Both the position numbers and the translations under genes were made by a program. The notes beneath the pieces are model-generated. The model searched no databases and had not been told where the DNA came from. It saw only the letters and a program-made list of their open reading frames with translations. DNA of 6,212 nt from an uncultured Oscillospiraceae bacterium (GTDB lineage: Bacteria; Bacillota; Clostridia; Oscillospirales; Oscillospiraceae): NCBI GenBank assembly GCA_958438185.1, contig CAUBQU010000085.1:1-6212 (forward strand), in the 5' to 3' direction. This document shows positions 1-5,243 of the stretch, in pieces. The first letter of the stretch is position 1, and the number at the start of each line of letters is the position of its first letter.

Positions 1-48
1 CAGACTAGGACGAGAAGTTAATCTGAAATCTATATGGAGGTCTGCCTT

Positions 49-621
49 ATGAAGAAACAACTGGGTGTGCAGCCGTATCTGTATCCGATGCCGGTTTTGA
101 TGATCGCAACGTATGGCGATGACGGCGCAGTCGACGTGATGAATATGGCATGGGGCGGCATCTGCGCGCAGAATATGGTCTCCCTGAACATCAGCCAGGG
201 GCACAAGACGTCGGAAAATATTAAAAAGCGCGGCGCATTTACCCTGAGCATCGCGGATATTCCCCATATTGAGGCGGCCGACTTTTTCGGCATTGCCAGT
301 GGCAACACGATGGAAGACAAATTCGCCCGCAGCGGCCTGACGGCCGTCAAGAGTGAGCAGGTCGATGCGCCGGTCGTGCAGGAATTTCCGCTGACCTTGG
401 AGTGCAAGGTCGTCGAGGATAAGATGGAGGTCTATGGACACCATGTCCTGGGCGAGATCGTCGGCGTCCTGGCGGAGGAATCTGTGCTGGATGAAAACGG
501 CAAGGTCGACGCGGCGAAGCTGCAGGCCTTTGCATTTGACCCGTACCAGAATGGCTATTACGCCTTTGGCGAAAAGGTCGGCCAAGCCTGGCAGACTGGC
601 GCGACGCTGATGAAGAAATAA
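49..621 (+). CDS. Flavin reductase-like FMN-binding split-barrel protein
   Basis: The 190-residue product resembles the flavin reductase-like family: small cytoplasmic proteins that bind FMN in a split beta-barrel and often form homodimers. Some members reduce flavin with NAD(P)H; others have unknown electron partners. Typical features are the early strand PMPVLMIATYGDDG (residues 13-26), then VDVMNMAWGGICA (28-40), the segment SLNISQGHKTSENI (45-58) in the flavin phosphate-contact region, the strand GAFTLSIAD (62-70) and EFPLTLECKV (112-121). The length fits the family. The ATG at 49 is chosen over the in-frame ATG at 34 because GGAGG at 36-40 sits 8 bases before it, and the upstream ATG would overlap that site. 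The gene stands alone and is followed by a strong terminator, so it is probably monocistronic unless genes left of the window join it. Family assignment is fairly sure; the physiological substrate is unknown. Confidence 0.85.
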   Translation: MKKQLGVQPYLYPMPVLMIATYGDDGAVDVMNMAWGGICAQNMVSLNISQGHKTSENIKKRGAFTLSIADIPHIEAADFFGIASGNTMEDKFARSGLTAVKSEQVDAPVVQEFPLTLECKVVEDKMEVYGHHVLGEIVGVLAEESVLDENGKVDAAKLQAFAFDPYQNGYYAFGEKVGQAWQTGATLMKK

Positions 622-637
622 TTTGCCATAGCGCGAT

Positions 638-674
638 AAAGGGCCCGCAGTCAAAGAGACTGTGGGCCCTTTTT
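638..674 (+). terminator. Intrinsic terminator after the flavin reductase-like gene
   Basis: A 15-bp stem pairs 638-652 (AAAGGGCCCGCAGTC) with 658-672, with one G-U pair, a 5-base loop (AAAGA) and a run of five T at 670-674. It begins 16 bases after the stop codon at 619-621. The acetyltransferase on the opposite strand ends at 717. Read from that side, the same stem is followed by only three T (inside the stem) and then ATCGCG, so it could act in both directions but should be weaker for the minus strand. Confidence 0.88.
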
Positions 675-719
675 ACGCGGCGTGGTAGCCATCTTGACCA
701 TGTGGATATGGTCCTCTCA
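651..719 (-). pseudogene. Detached C-terminal tail of the acetyltransferase
   Basis: Read on the minus strand in the frame of the acetyltransferase, the TGA at 717-719 is followed by EDHIHMVKM and then a less typical tail to the next TGA at 651-653. EDHI after an ING motif is the usual C-terminal signature of RimJ/RimL-type acetyltransferases, so this stretch is best read as the remains of the gene's own 3' end. A single change (G to A in the third position of TGG) would explain it. The distal part runs into the terminator hairpin at 638-674. It has no start codon context of its own and is not expected to be translated separately. Confidence 0.6.
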
Positions 720-1214
720 GATGCCGTTGATCTTTAGGTATTCCTTTGCAAGCCCCTCGGGATAGAATCCGTTCTTTTCCAGGACCTGCAGGGAGGCTTT
801 GTTGCGGGGCATGACGTTTGCCTCGATCCGGTGCAGGTGCAGCGTCTGGAAGGCATATTCCGTGACCATGGCCACGGCCGCGGTCATATACCCGCGCCCA
901 TGCAGCGCTTCGTCCAGCTTATAGCCAAAAAAGGCGGAACAGAACGCGCCCCAGACGATGTTGCTCAGCCCGATGGCACCGATGATCTGGTCTGGTTGCC
1001 CGGCCAGGGTGATGTAAAAGCGGAAGCTGGTTTTTTCCCGCCGGGCGCGCATCTCTTGCAGCAGCAGCGTCCGCTGGTAGGCCGGGGTGAAAAATTTCTC
1101 GGTGCGGGCCGGTTCATACGGCGCTAAAAACGCCCGGTTGCGCGCATAGTAATCGGCGACCTGCGCTGCAAGGGAAACGTCTGCCGGGATGAGACAGATG
1201 GCGTCGTTTTGCAT
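717..1214 (-). CDS. GNAT acetyltransferase, RimJ/RimL type, apparently truncated at its C terminus
   Basis: The family transfers acetyl from acetyl-CoA to an amino group, either a protein N terminus or a small molecule; the acceptor here is unknown. Visible landmarks in the 165-residue frame are the acetyl-CoA loop HGRGYMTAA (105-113), the strand HRIEANVMPRNKAS (128-141) with the usual Asn of motif B, and LEKNGFYPEG (145-154). The start at 1214 is supported by GGAG nine bases upstream; the frame stays open to 1283 but that extension has no site and overlaps the upstream gene. The protein ends EYLKINGI-stop. Relatives usually continue ING-x-W-EDHI. Beyond the TGA at 717-719 the same frame reads EDHIHMVKMATTP and stops at 651, so the TGA sits at the conserved Trp. 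The last strand is therefore missing: this is a nonsense-mutated or C-terminally shortened gene. It lies 23 bases after the upstream gene, probably in one operon. Confidence 0.8.
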   Translation of the reverse strand: MQNDAICLIPADVSLAAQVADYYARNRAFLAPYEPARTEKFFTPAYQRTLLLQEMRARREKTSFRFYITLAGQPDQIIGAIGLSNIVWGAFCSAFFGYKLDEALHGRGYMTAAVAMVTEYAFQTLHLHRIEANVMPRNKASLQVLEKNGFYPEGLAKEYLKINGI

Positions 1215-1237
1215 CTCTGCTTTCTCCTTTTCGCCTG

Positions 1238-1810
1238 CTACCGCACAAAGCGCACCAGGTAGCTGCCAAGCACCTGCTGGCACGGGATGCGGGCGGCGTT
1301 TTCGGCGGTCAGCGCTGCCTTTAGATAGGAAATTTGCGGGGCCGTCGGATCGGCAGGCAGCGTTTTGCCGGTGCTCACGCCATGGGCGTCGCCGGGGGCA
1401 AAGTGCCAGGCAAAGCTGCAGTCGCAGAATTCCTTTTTCTGATCGATTCTTTCCGGTGCGCGCAGCCGCTCCGGCGGGCCGGGGAAGAAGCAGCCGACGT
1501 TATCGCGCTCTGCCGGGCAGCCGCCTTCAATTCCGACGCCGGTGAACGAGATGCGCAAAAATGGCAGGTGGAAGATCGCTGTCTTTCCTTCCAGGGTAAA
1601 GGGTACGTCCTGCCAGGCGGCGATGTTGCACCAGCCCCGCGCGCCGTCCTTTTCCGCTGCGGTGTTGAATTCCAGATAGCCGGTTTTTCCGTCCCGGATC
1701 TCTGCATTGATCCGCAGCACCGGGCGCAGGGAGGTATACCCCGCGGGCAGCAGCGCCCGCAGCCGGTCCTGCTCGGCCTGATAGGCCATAACGTATTGGG
1801 TGACGTTCAT
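1238..1810 (-). CDS. Conserved-looking protein of unknown function
   Basis: A 190-residue, probably cytoplasmic protein with no signal peptide or membrane segment. I do not recognise a named family. The N-terminal part (EQDRLRALLPAGYTSLRP, 13-30) and the strand-rich middle (TGYLEFNTA 43-51, FLRISFTGVGIEG 84-96) faintly recall acetoacetate decarboxylase-like or DUF2071-like folds, but this is only an impression. Cysteines are at 61, 98, 107, 129, 131 and 177; the CDC pair (129-131) and Cys98/Cys107 could bind a metal or be redox active, which is untested. The ATG at 1808-1810 has a strong AGGAGG seven bases upstream. The gene lies 56 bases after the UvrA-like gene and 23 bases before the acetyltransferase, all in the same direction, so co-transcription is likely. 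That it is a real gene is well supported by the start site, its position and a protein-like composition. Confidence 0.75.
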   Translation of the reverse strand: MNVTQYVMAYQAEQDRLRALLPAGYTSLRPVLRINAEIRDGKTGYLEFNTAAEKDGARGWCNIAAWQDVPFTLEGKTAIFHLPFLRISFTGVGIEGGCPAERDNVGCFFPGPPERLRAPERIDQKKEFCDCSFAWHFAPGDAHGVSTGKTLPADPTAPQISYLKAALTAENAARIPCQQVLGSYLVRFVR

Positions 1811-1839
1811 CGCTTTTCCTCCTGTTGCACAAAGCTTTG

Positions 1840-1868
1840 GCGCACCTGCGGGAGCAGGGCGCGTTTTT
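1840..1868 (+). terminator. Terminator-like hairpin on the antisense strand between two genes
   Basis: On the plus strand GCGC (1840-1843) and CCTGC (1845-1849) pair with GCAGG (1854-1858) and GCGC (1859-1862), with one bulged A at 1844 and a GGGA loop. The stem is followed by GTTTTT. The shape is that of an intrinsic terminator, but all neighbouring genes run on the minus strand, and the T run is simply the complement of the UvrA-like stop codon and the A residues after it. It could block antisense transcripts, or on the minus strand form a stem at the intercistronic junction. It may also be chance in GC-rich DNA. Confidence 0.25.
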
Positions 1869-4344
1869 AGAGATACCGCCCGGTGATGCTGGCGGGGGCG
1901 GCCTGGATCTCCTCCGGCGTGCCGGTGGCGACGATCCGGCCGCCCGCGTCCCCGCCGCCGGGGCCCATGTCGATGATATAGTCGGCGTTGCGGATGACAT
2001 CCAGGTCATGCTCGATGACGAGGACCGTCGCGCCCTGGTCCAGCAACGCCTGGAAGACGCCCAGCAGCACCTGCACATCCAGCGGGTGCAGCCCAATGGA
2101 CGGCTCGTCAAAGACGAAAACCGCGTCCTGCTGCGCCCGGGCCATTTCGCTGGCCAGCTTCAGCCGCTGCGCCTCGCCGCCGGAGAGGCTGGGCGTCTCT
2201 TCGCCCAGGGTCAGGTAGCCCAGGCCCAGCTGCTGCAGGGTGTGCAGCTTCTGGAAAACGCCTTTCCGGTCCCGGCAGAAGTCCGCCGCGGTGCGAACGT
2301 CCATGGCCATCAGCTCCGGCAGGGATGCGGTTTCCCCGGCCTGGTTGGTCAGCTTGATCTCATCGGCGGCCTTGGCATAGCGGGCGCCGCGGCAATCCGG
2401 GCAGGGAACCGTAACGTCCGGCAAAAACTGCACATCCAGGCTCACGACGCCGGTGCCGTCGCAGCCGGGGCAGCGCAGCGCGCCGGTATTATAGGAAAAA
2501 TCACCGGCCTTGCAGCCCCTTTCTTTGGCGGCAGGCGTTTTGGCAAAGAGCTTGCGCAGCTCATCGTGCACACCGGCATACGTTGCCACGGTGGAGCGGA
2601 CGTTGATGCCGATGGGCGTCGCGTCGATCAGCTTGACCTGGGCGATGCCCGCGGCGTCGATGCTGCGGATATGGCCCGGCAGTGCGCTGCCGCTGATCTT
2701 GGCCTGCAGGGCCGGGACAAGGCTCTCCAGGACCATCGTCGTCTTGCCGGAGCCGGATACGCCGGTGACAACGGTCAGCCGCCCCTTGGGGATGGCGACG
2801 TCCAGCGGCTTGACGGTGTGGATCTGCGCCGTTTGCAGGCGGAGCGTGCCGTTCGCAAAGAGCGCCTGCTTTGCGGCACGGCAACGCAGCTGCGTCTCTG
2901 CCCGCCCGGCGAGAAATGGGCCGATCTGCGAGGTCGGGTCTGCCGCGATGGCCGCGACAGGCCCCTGGGCGATGATATGGCCGCCGTTTGCCCCGGCCTC
3001 CGGCCCCAATTCGACGATCCAGTCTGCTTCCTTTAAGATCTGGGTATCATGGTCGACCAAAATGACAGAGTTGCCGTCGGCGACCAGGTCGTGCATCACG
3101 CCGGTCAGCCCGACGATATTAGACGGGTGCAGCCCGATGCTCGGCTCATCCAGCACATAGAGAACGCCCGTCGTGCGGTTGCGGACGGCCCGGGCCAGCT
3201 GCATCCGCTGGCGCTCCCCGGTGGAGAGCGTCGCGGCGGCGCGGTCCAGGGTCAGGTAGCCCAGGCCCAGATCCAGCAGCCGCCGGGCGGTGCCCTGGAA
3301 GGCTGCGCAGATGCTCTCTGCCATGGGGCGCATCTGTTCCGGCAGGCTTGCCGGGATGCCCTGCACCCAGGCAGTCAGATCGGTGAGCGTCATGGTGCAA
3401 GCCTCGTCCAGGGAGAGGCCCCGCAGCTTCGGCGCCCGCGCCGCGTCAGAAAGCCGCGTGCCGTGGCAGTCCGGGCAGGGGGACTCCTTTAAAAAGCGCT
3501 CCACCCGTTTCATGCCCTTTTCATCCTTGACCTTGGCAAGGGCATTTTCCACGGTGTAGACGGCGTTATAATAAGTAAAATCCAACTCACCCGCCTGGTT
3601 GGAGTTTTTCGCGTGATAGAAAATATGCTTTTTCTCCGCCGGGCCGTGGAAGACGATGTCCTTCTCCTGGGCGGTCAGATTCCGGAACGGCACGTCGGTG
3701 CGGACGCCCATCTCCCGGCAGACGTCGGTCATCAGGGACCACATCAAGCTGTTCCACGGGGCGACAGCGCCGTCGTCGATGGACAGGCTGTCGTCCGGCA
3801 CCAGCGATGCCAGGTCGACGGTGCGGATGCGGCCGGTACCGCCGCAGGTCTGGCATGCGCCCTGGGAATTAAACGCCAGCTCCTCAGCCGACGGCGCGTA
3901 AAAGCGCGCCCCGCAGGCAGGGCAGCACAGTGCCTTCCCGGCGGCGACCTGCAGCGACGGCGGCAGATAATGCCCGTTGGGGCAGCGGTGGCTGGCGAGC
4001 CGGGAGTAGAGAAGGCGCAGACTGTTTAAAAGCTCTGTCCCCGTGCCGAAGGTGCTGCGGATCCCAGGAACGCCGGGCCGCTGGTGCAGCGCCAGCGCGG
4101 CGGGAATATACAGCACCTCCTCCACGCACGCTTTGGCCGCCTGCGTCATCCGGCGGCGGGTGTAGGTGGACAGTGCCTCCAAATACCGGCGCGACCCTTC
4201 GGCGTACAGGACGCCCAGTGCCAGCGAGGATTTGCCGGACCCGGACACGCCCGCGATGCCGACGATCTGATGCAGCGGAATGTCCACGTCAATATTTTTC
4301 AGATTGTGGACTTTAGCGCCACGAATCAGCATTTTATCAATCAT
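1867..4344 (-). CDS. Short UvrA-like ATPase lacking the UvrB-binding domain
   Basis: This 825-residue protein has two ABC ATPase modules as in UvrA, the damage sensor of nucleotide excision repair, which is usually about 940 residues. Seen in order: Walker A GVSGSGKSS (32-40), zinc module C141-C144-C164-C167, a further zinc-knuckle-like CPDCHGTRL near 300, ABC signature LSTGE (373-377), Walker B with DEPSIGLHP (from 399), second Walker A GVSGSGKTT (528-536), second zinc module C625-C628-C648-C651, signature LSGGE (720-724) and DEPSIGLHP (from 746). Between LLYSRLASHRC and the first zinc module only about 20 residues remain, where canonical UvrA carries a UvrB-binding domain of over 100. It therefore belongs with the short UvrA-like (class II) proteins, one of which, DrrC, gives daunorubicin tolerance in Streptomyces. 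The start at 4344 has GGGAGG eight bases upstream; an in-frame TTG extension to 4467 has no such site. It faces a TetR gene. Drug or DNA-ligand protection is inferred. Confidence 0.9.
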   Translation of the reverse strand: MIDKMLIRGAKVHNLKNIDVDIPLHQIVGIAGVSGSGKSSLALGVLYAEGSRRYLEALSTYTRRRMTQAAKACVEEVLYIPAALALHQRPGVPGIRSTFGTGTELLNSLRLLYSRLASHRCPNGHYLPPSLQVAAGKALCCPACGARFYAPSAEELAFNSQGACQTCGGTGRIRTVDLASLVPDDSLSIDDGAVAPWNSLMWSLMTDVCREMGVRTDVPFRNLTAQEKDIVFHGPAEKKHIFYHAKNSNQAGELDFTYYNAVYTVENALAKVKDEKGMKRVERFLKESPCPDCHGTRLSDAARAPKLRGLSLDEACTMTLTDLTAWVQGIPASLPEQMRPMAESICAAFQGTARRLLDLGLGYLTLDRAAATLSTGERQRMQLARAVRNRTTGVLYVLDEPSIGLHPSNIVGLTGVMHDLVADGNSVILVDHDTQILKEADWIVELGPEAGANGGHIIAQGPVAAIAADPTSQIGPFLAGRAETQLRCRAAKQALFANGTLRLQTAQIHTVKPLDVAIPKGRLTVVTGVSGSGKTTMVLESLVPALQAKISGSALPGHIRSIDAAGIAQVKLIDATPIGINVRSTVATYAGVHDELRKLFAKTPAAKERGCKAGDFSYNTGALRCPGCDGTGVVSLDVQFLPDVTVPCPDCRGARYAKAADEIKLTNQAGETASLPELMAMDVRTAADFCRDRKGVFQKLHTLQQLGLGYLTLGEETPSLSGGEAQRLKLASEMARAQQDAVFVFDEPSIGLHPLDVQVLLGVFQALLDQGATVLVIEHDLDVIRNADYIIDMGPGGGDAGGRIVATGTPEEIQAAPASITGRYL

Positions 4345-4361
4345 GCTTGCTCCCTCCCGAG

Positions 4362-4397
4362 AAAAACGCGCAGCGCCCCGCAAAAATGACGCCGCAC
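4362..4397 (-). terminator. Terminator-like hairpin in the leader of the UvrA-like gene (possible attenuator)
   Basis: On the minus strand GTGCGGCG (complement of 4390-4397) can pair with CGCTGCGC (complement of 4368-4375) over 8 bp with two G-U pairs and a 14-base loop, followed by GTTTTTC (T run opposite 4362-4366). This lies only a few bases before the ribosome binding site GGGAGG of the UvrA-like gene. A shorter alternative stem GCCG-GTG-CGGC (complement of 4391-4401) uses the same 5' arm and would exclude the first. Such competition is what transcription attenuators show, but the stem is short and the loop large, so this is tentative. Confidence 0.3.
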
Positions 4398-4418
4398 CGG
4401 CTAGACTATGGGTCCTTC

Positions 4419-4437
4419 TGGCGTTATGATAATGCCA
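4419..4437. promoter_or_regulatory. Imperfect 19-bp palindrome, candidate operator of the UvrA-like gene
   Basis: TGGCGTTAT (4419-4427) and ATAATGCCA (4429-4437) are inverted copies around a central G with one mismatch. The element covers the -10 of the candidate proximal promoter, a typical place for repressor binding. Its sequence differs from the second palindrome at 4512-4536, so one regulator binding both is not obvious. Confidence 0.4.
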
Positions 4438-4454
4438 ACGGTAGGAAAATGCAA
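4426..4454 (-). promoter_or_regulatory. Candidate proximal promoter for the UvrA-like operon
   Basis: On the minus strand TTGCAT (complement of 4449-4454) and TATCAT (complement of 4426-4431) are separated by 17 bases. The -10 matches the consensus at five of six positions, the -35 at three. The -10 lies in the centre of the imperfect palindrome at 4419-4437. Transcription would begin near 4419, giving a leader of roughly 75 bases. Confidence 0.35.
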
Positions 4455-4511
4455 CTATTTCTGCCAATCGTTAGATGTACCGGACGGGGAAACCTGCTGC
4501 GCAAAAAGCAA

Positions 4512-4536
4512 GGCTCCTGCTTGACAAGCGGGAGCC
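4512..4536. promoter_or_regulatory. Imperfect 25-bp palindrome over the TetR-gene -35, candidate autoregulatory operator
   Basis: GGCTCCTGCTTG (4512-4523) and CAAGCGGGAGCC (4525-4536) are inverted copies with one mismatch around a central A at 4524. The -35 hexamer TTGACA (4521-4526) lies across its centre, so a bound protein would block the regulator's own promoter. Size, symmetry and position suit a TetR-family dimer or pair of dimers. In RNA the arms would also form a 12-bp hairpin, but no T run follows, so it is not a terminator. Confidence 0.6.
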
Positions 4537-4549
4537 GAGTGCTTATTAT
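4521..4549 (+). promoter_or_regulatory. Sigma-70-type promoter of the TetR-family gene
   Basis: A perfect -35 TTGACA (4521-4526) is followed after exactly 17 bases by TATTAT (4544-4549), five of six matches to the -10 consensus. Transcription should start near 4556, leaving a leader of about 57 bases before the ATG at 4613. The strength of the match suggests that the gene is held down by repression rather than by a weak promoter. Confidence 0.7.
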
Positions 4550-4553
4550 AAAA

Positions 4554-4581
4554 ATAATAGATGTAAAACAAACGATGTAAA
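4554..4581 (-). promoter_or_regulatory. Candidate distal promoter for the UvrA-like operon
   Basis: On the minus strand TTTACA (complement of 4576-4581) and TATTAT (complement of 4554-4559) each match the consensus at five of six positions with a 16-base spacer. Its -10 abuts the -10 of the divergent TetR-gene promoter. Transcripts from here would have a leader of about 200 bases containing both palindromes and the terminator-like hairpin. The region is AT-rich, so a chance match is possible. Confidence 0.35.
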
Positions 4582-4583
4582 AC
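4560..4583. repeat. Two direct copies of a 10-bp sequence in the TetR-gene leader
   Basis: GATGTAAAAC occurs at 4560-4569 and again at 4574-4583, a period of 14 bases. Both copies lie downstream of the predicted transcription start of the regulator and overlap the candidate distal promoter on the other strand. They could be a protein-binding pair, or a small duplication in AT-rich spacer. Confidence 0.5.
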
Positions 4584-4612
4584 GATTATTTCAAAAAAGG
4601 GAGCACATGCAT

Positions 4613-5197
4613 ATGCCGCCGAAACCGAAATTTACAAGGGAGGAGATCGTACAGACCGCCCTGGATCTCGTCTCGCAAAAAGGGGTCGAAGCGCTGACCG
4701 CCAAGGAGCTGGGGGATGCGCTCGGCAGCTCTGCCCGCCCGATCTTTACGGTGTTTCGCAGCATGAAAGAGGTGCACGATGCCGTACGGGACGCCGCGAT
4801 GCGCCGGTTTGAGCAGTTTGCAGAGCAGAAATTGCCCGATATGCCGCTATTCAAGCAGGTGGGGATGCAGATGGTACTGTTCGGCGCGAGGGAGCCGAAG
4901 CTGTATCAGCTCCTTTTTATGCAGGAGAACTGCAACGCCATCAGCTTTGACGATGTCTTCGGTGCGCTTGGCCCCACGGCGCGGACCTGCATCGGACTGC
5001 TCCAGGAGACGTATTACCTGACACAAGCAGAGGCCCGGCGCCTGTTTGAAACGGTTTGGATCTATACGTTTGGCGTCGGCGCGCTGTGCGCGACCCGGAT
5101 GTGCCAATTTTCAGAAGCACAGCTCGGCCAGATGCTGACCACAGAATTCCAGGCCATGCTGCTGCTGGTCCGATCCCAGGCAGGCGCGGCGGAATGA
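4613..5197 (+). CDS. TetR/AcrR-family transcriptional regulator
   Basis: A 194-residue dimeric DNA-binding repressor by family. The N-terminal helix-turn-helix is clear: FTREEIVQTALDLVSQKGVEALTAK spans residues 7-31 (helices 1-2), and the recognition helix lies around ELGDALGSSARPIFTVFRSM (32-51). The SSxxPIFxxF pattern is typical of one TetR subgroup. The C-terminal ligand and dimer domain (about 60-190) is helical and includes GAREPKLYQLLFMQE (91-105), resembling the WHG-type C domain; the ligand cannot be predicted. The ATG at 4613 is preferred because AAGGGAG (4597-4603) is 9 bases upstream, whereas it is only 3 from the ATG at 4607. The frame is open back to 4475 but that part spans the promoter and operator. 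It is divergent from the UvrA-like operon and has its own strong promoter under a palindrome, so autorepression and control of the operon are likely. Confidence 0.9.
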   Translation: MPPKPKFTREEIVQTALDLVSQKGVEALTAKELGDALGSSARPIFTVFRSMKEVHDAVRDAAMRRFEQFAEQKLPDMPLFKQVGMQMVLFGAREPKLYQLLFMQENCNAISFDDVFGALGPTARTCIGLLQETYYLTQAEARRLFETVWIYTFGVGALCATRMCQFSEAQLGQMLTTEFQAMLLLVRSQAGAAE

Positions 5198-5243
5198 TGC
5201 GCGGTGGGCTTATTCGGCGTGATGCCGCATATCAGATTACTTT
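5198..5243. other. Short convergent spacer without a convincing terminator
   Basis: These 46 bases separate the stop codons of the TetR gene and the EFR1-type gene, which run towards each other. The only hairpin seen is CGGC (5215-5218) with GCCG (5224-5227), too short and not followed by a T run. Transcripts may overlap here. Confidence 0.5.

Noticed and set aside
717..719. In-frame TGA as a selenocysteine codon
   Set aside because: The family has Trp here, and the only strong downstream hairpin is the neighbouring gene's terminator, too far away to act as a bacterial SECIS element.
1215..1283. N-terminal extension of the acetyltransferase from 1283
   Set aside because: It would overlap the end of the upstream gene and lacks a ribosome binding site, while the ATG at 1214 has GGAG nine bases upstream.
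1825..3036. 403-codon open frame on the plus strand
   Set aside because: It lies wholly opposite the UvrA-like gene, has a low-complexity Ala/Gly/Arg/Gln composition, no recognisable domain and no good ribosome binding site. It is a shadow caused by GC-biased third positions.
3613..4389. Several plus-strand frames of 80-138 codons opposite the UvrA-like gene
   Set aside because: All are antisense to a well-supported gene, mutually overlapping and without recognisable domains.
4345..4467. N-terminal extension of the UvrA-like gene from a TTG at 4467
   Set aside because: The added residues have no similarity to UvrA starts, there is no ribosome binding site at 4467, and GGGAGG is well placed before the ATG at 4344.
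4475..4612. N-terminal extension of the TetR-family protein from 4475
   Set aside because: It covers the promoter and palindrome, is basic and unlike TetR N termini, and has no ribosome binding site.
5215..5227. Hairpin CGGC-GTGAT-GCCG as a bidirectional terminator between convergent genes
   Set aside because: Only four base pairs and no adjacent T run on either strand.
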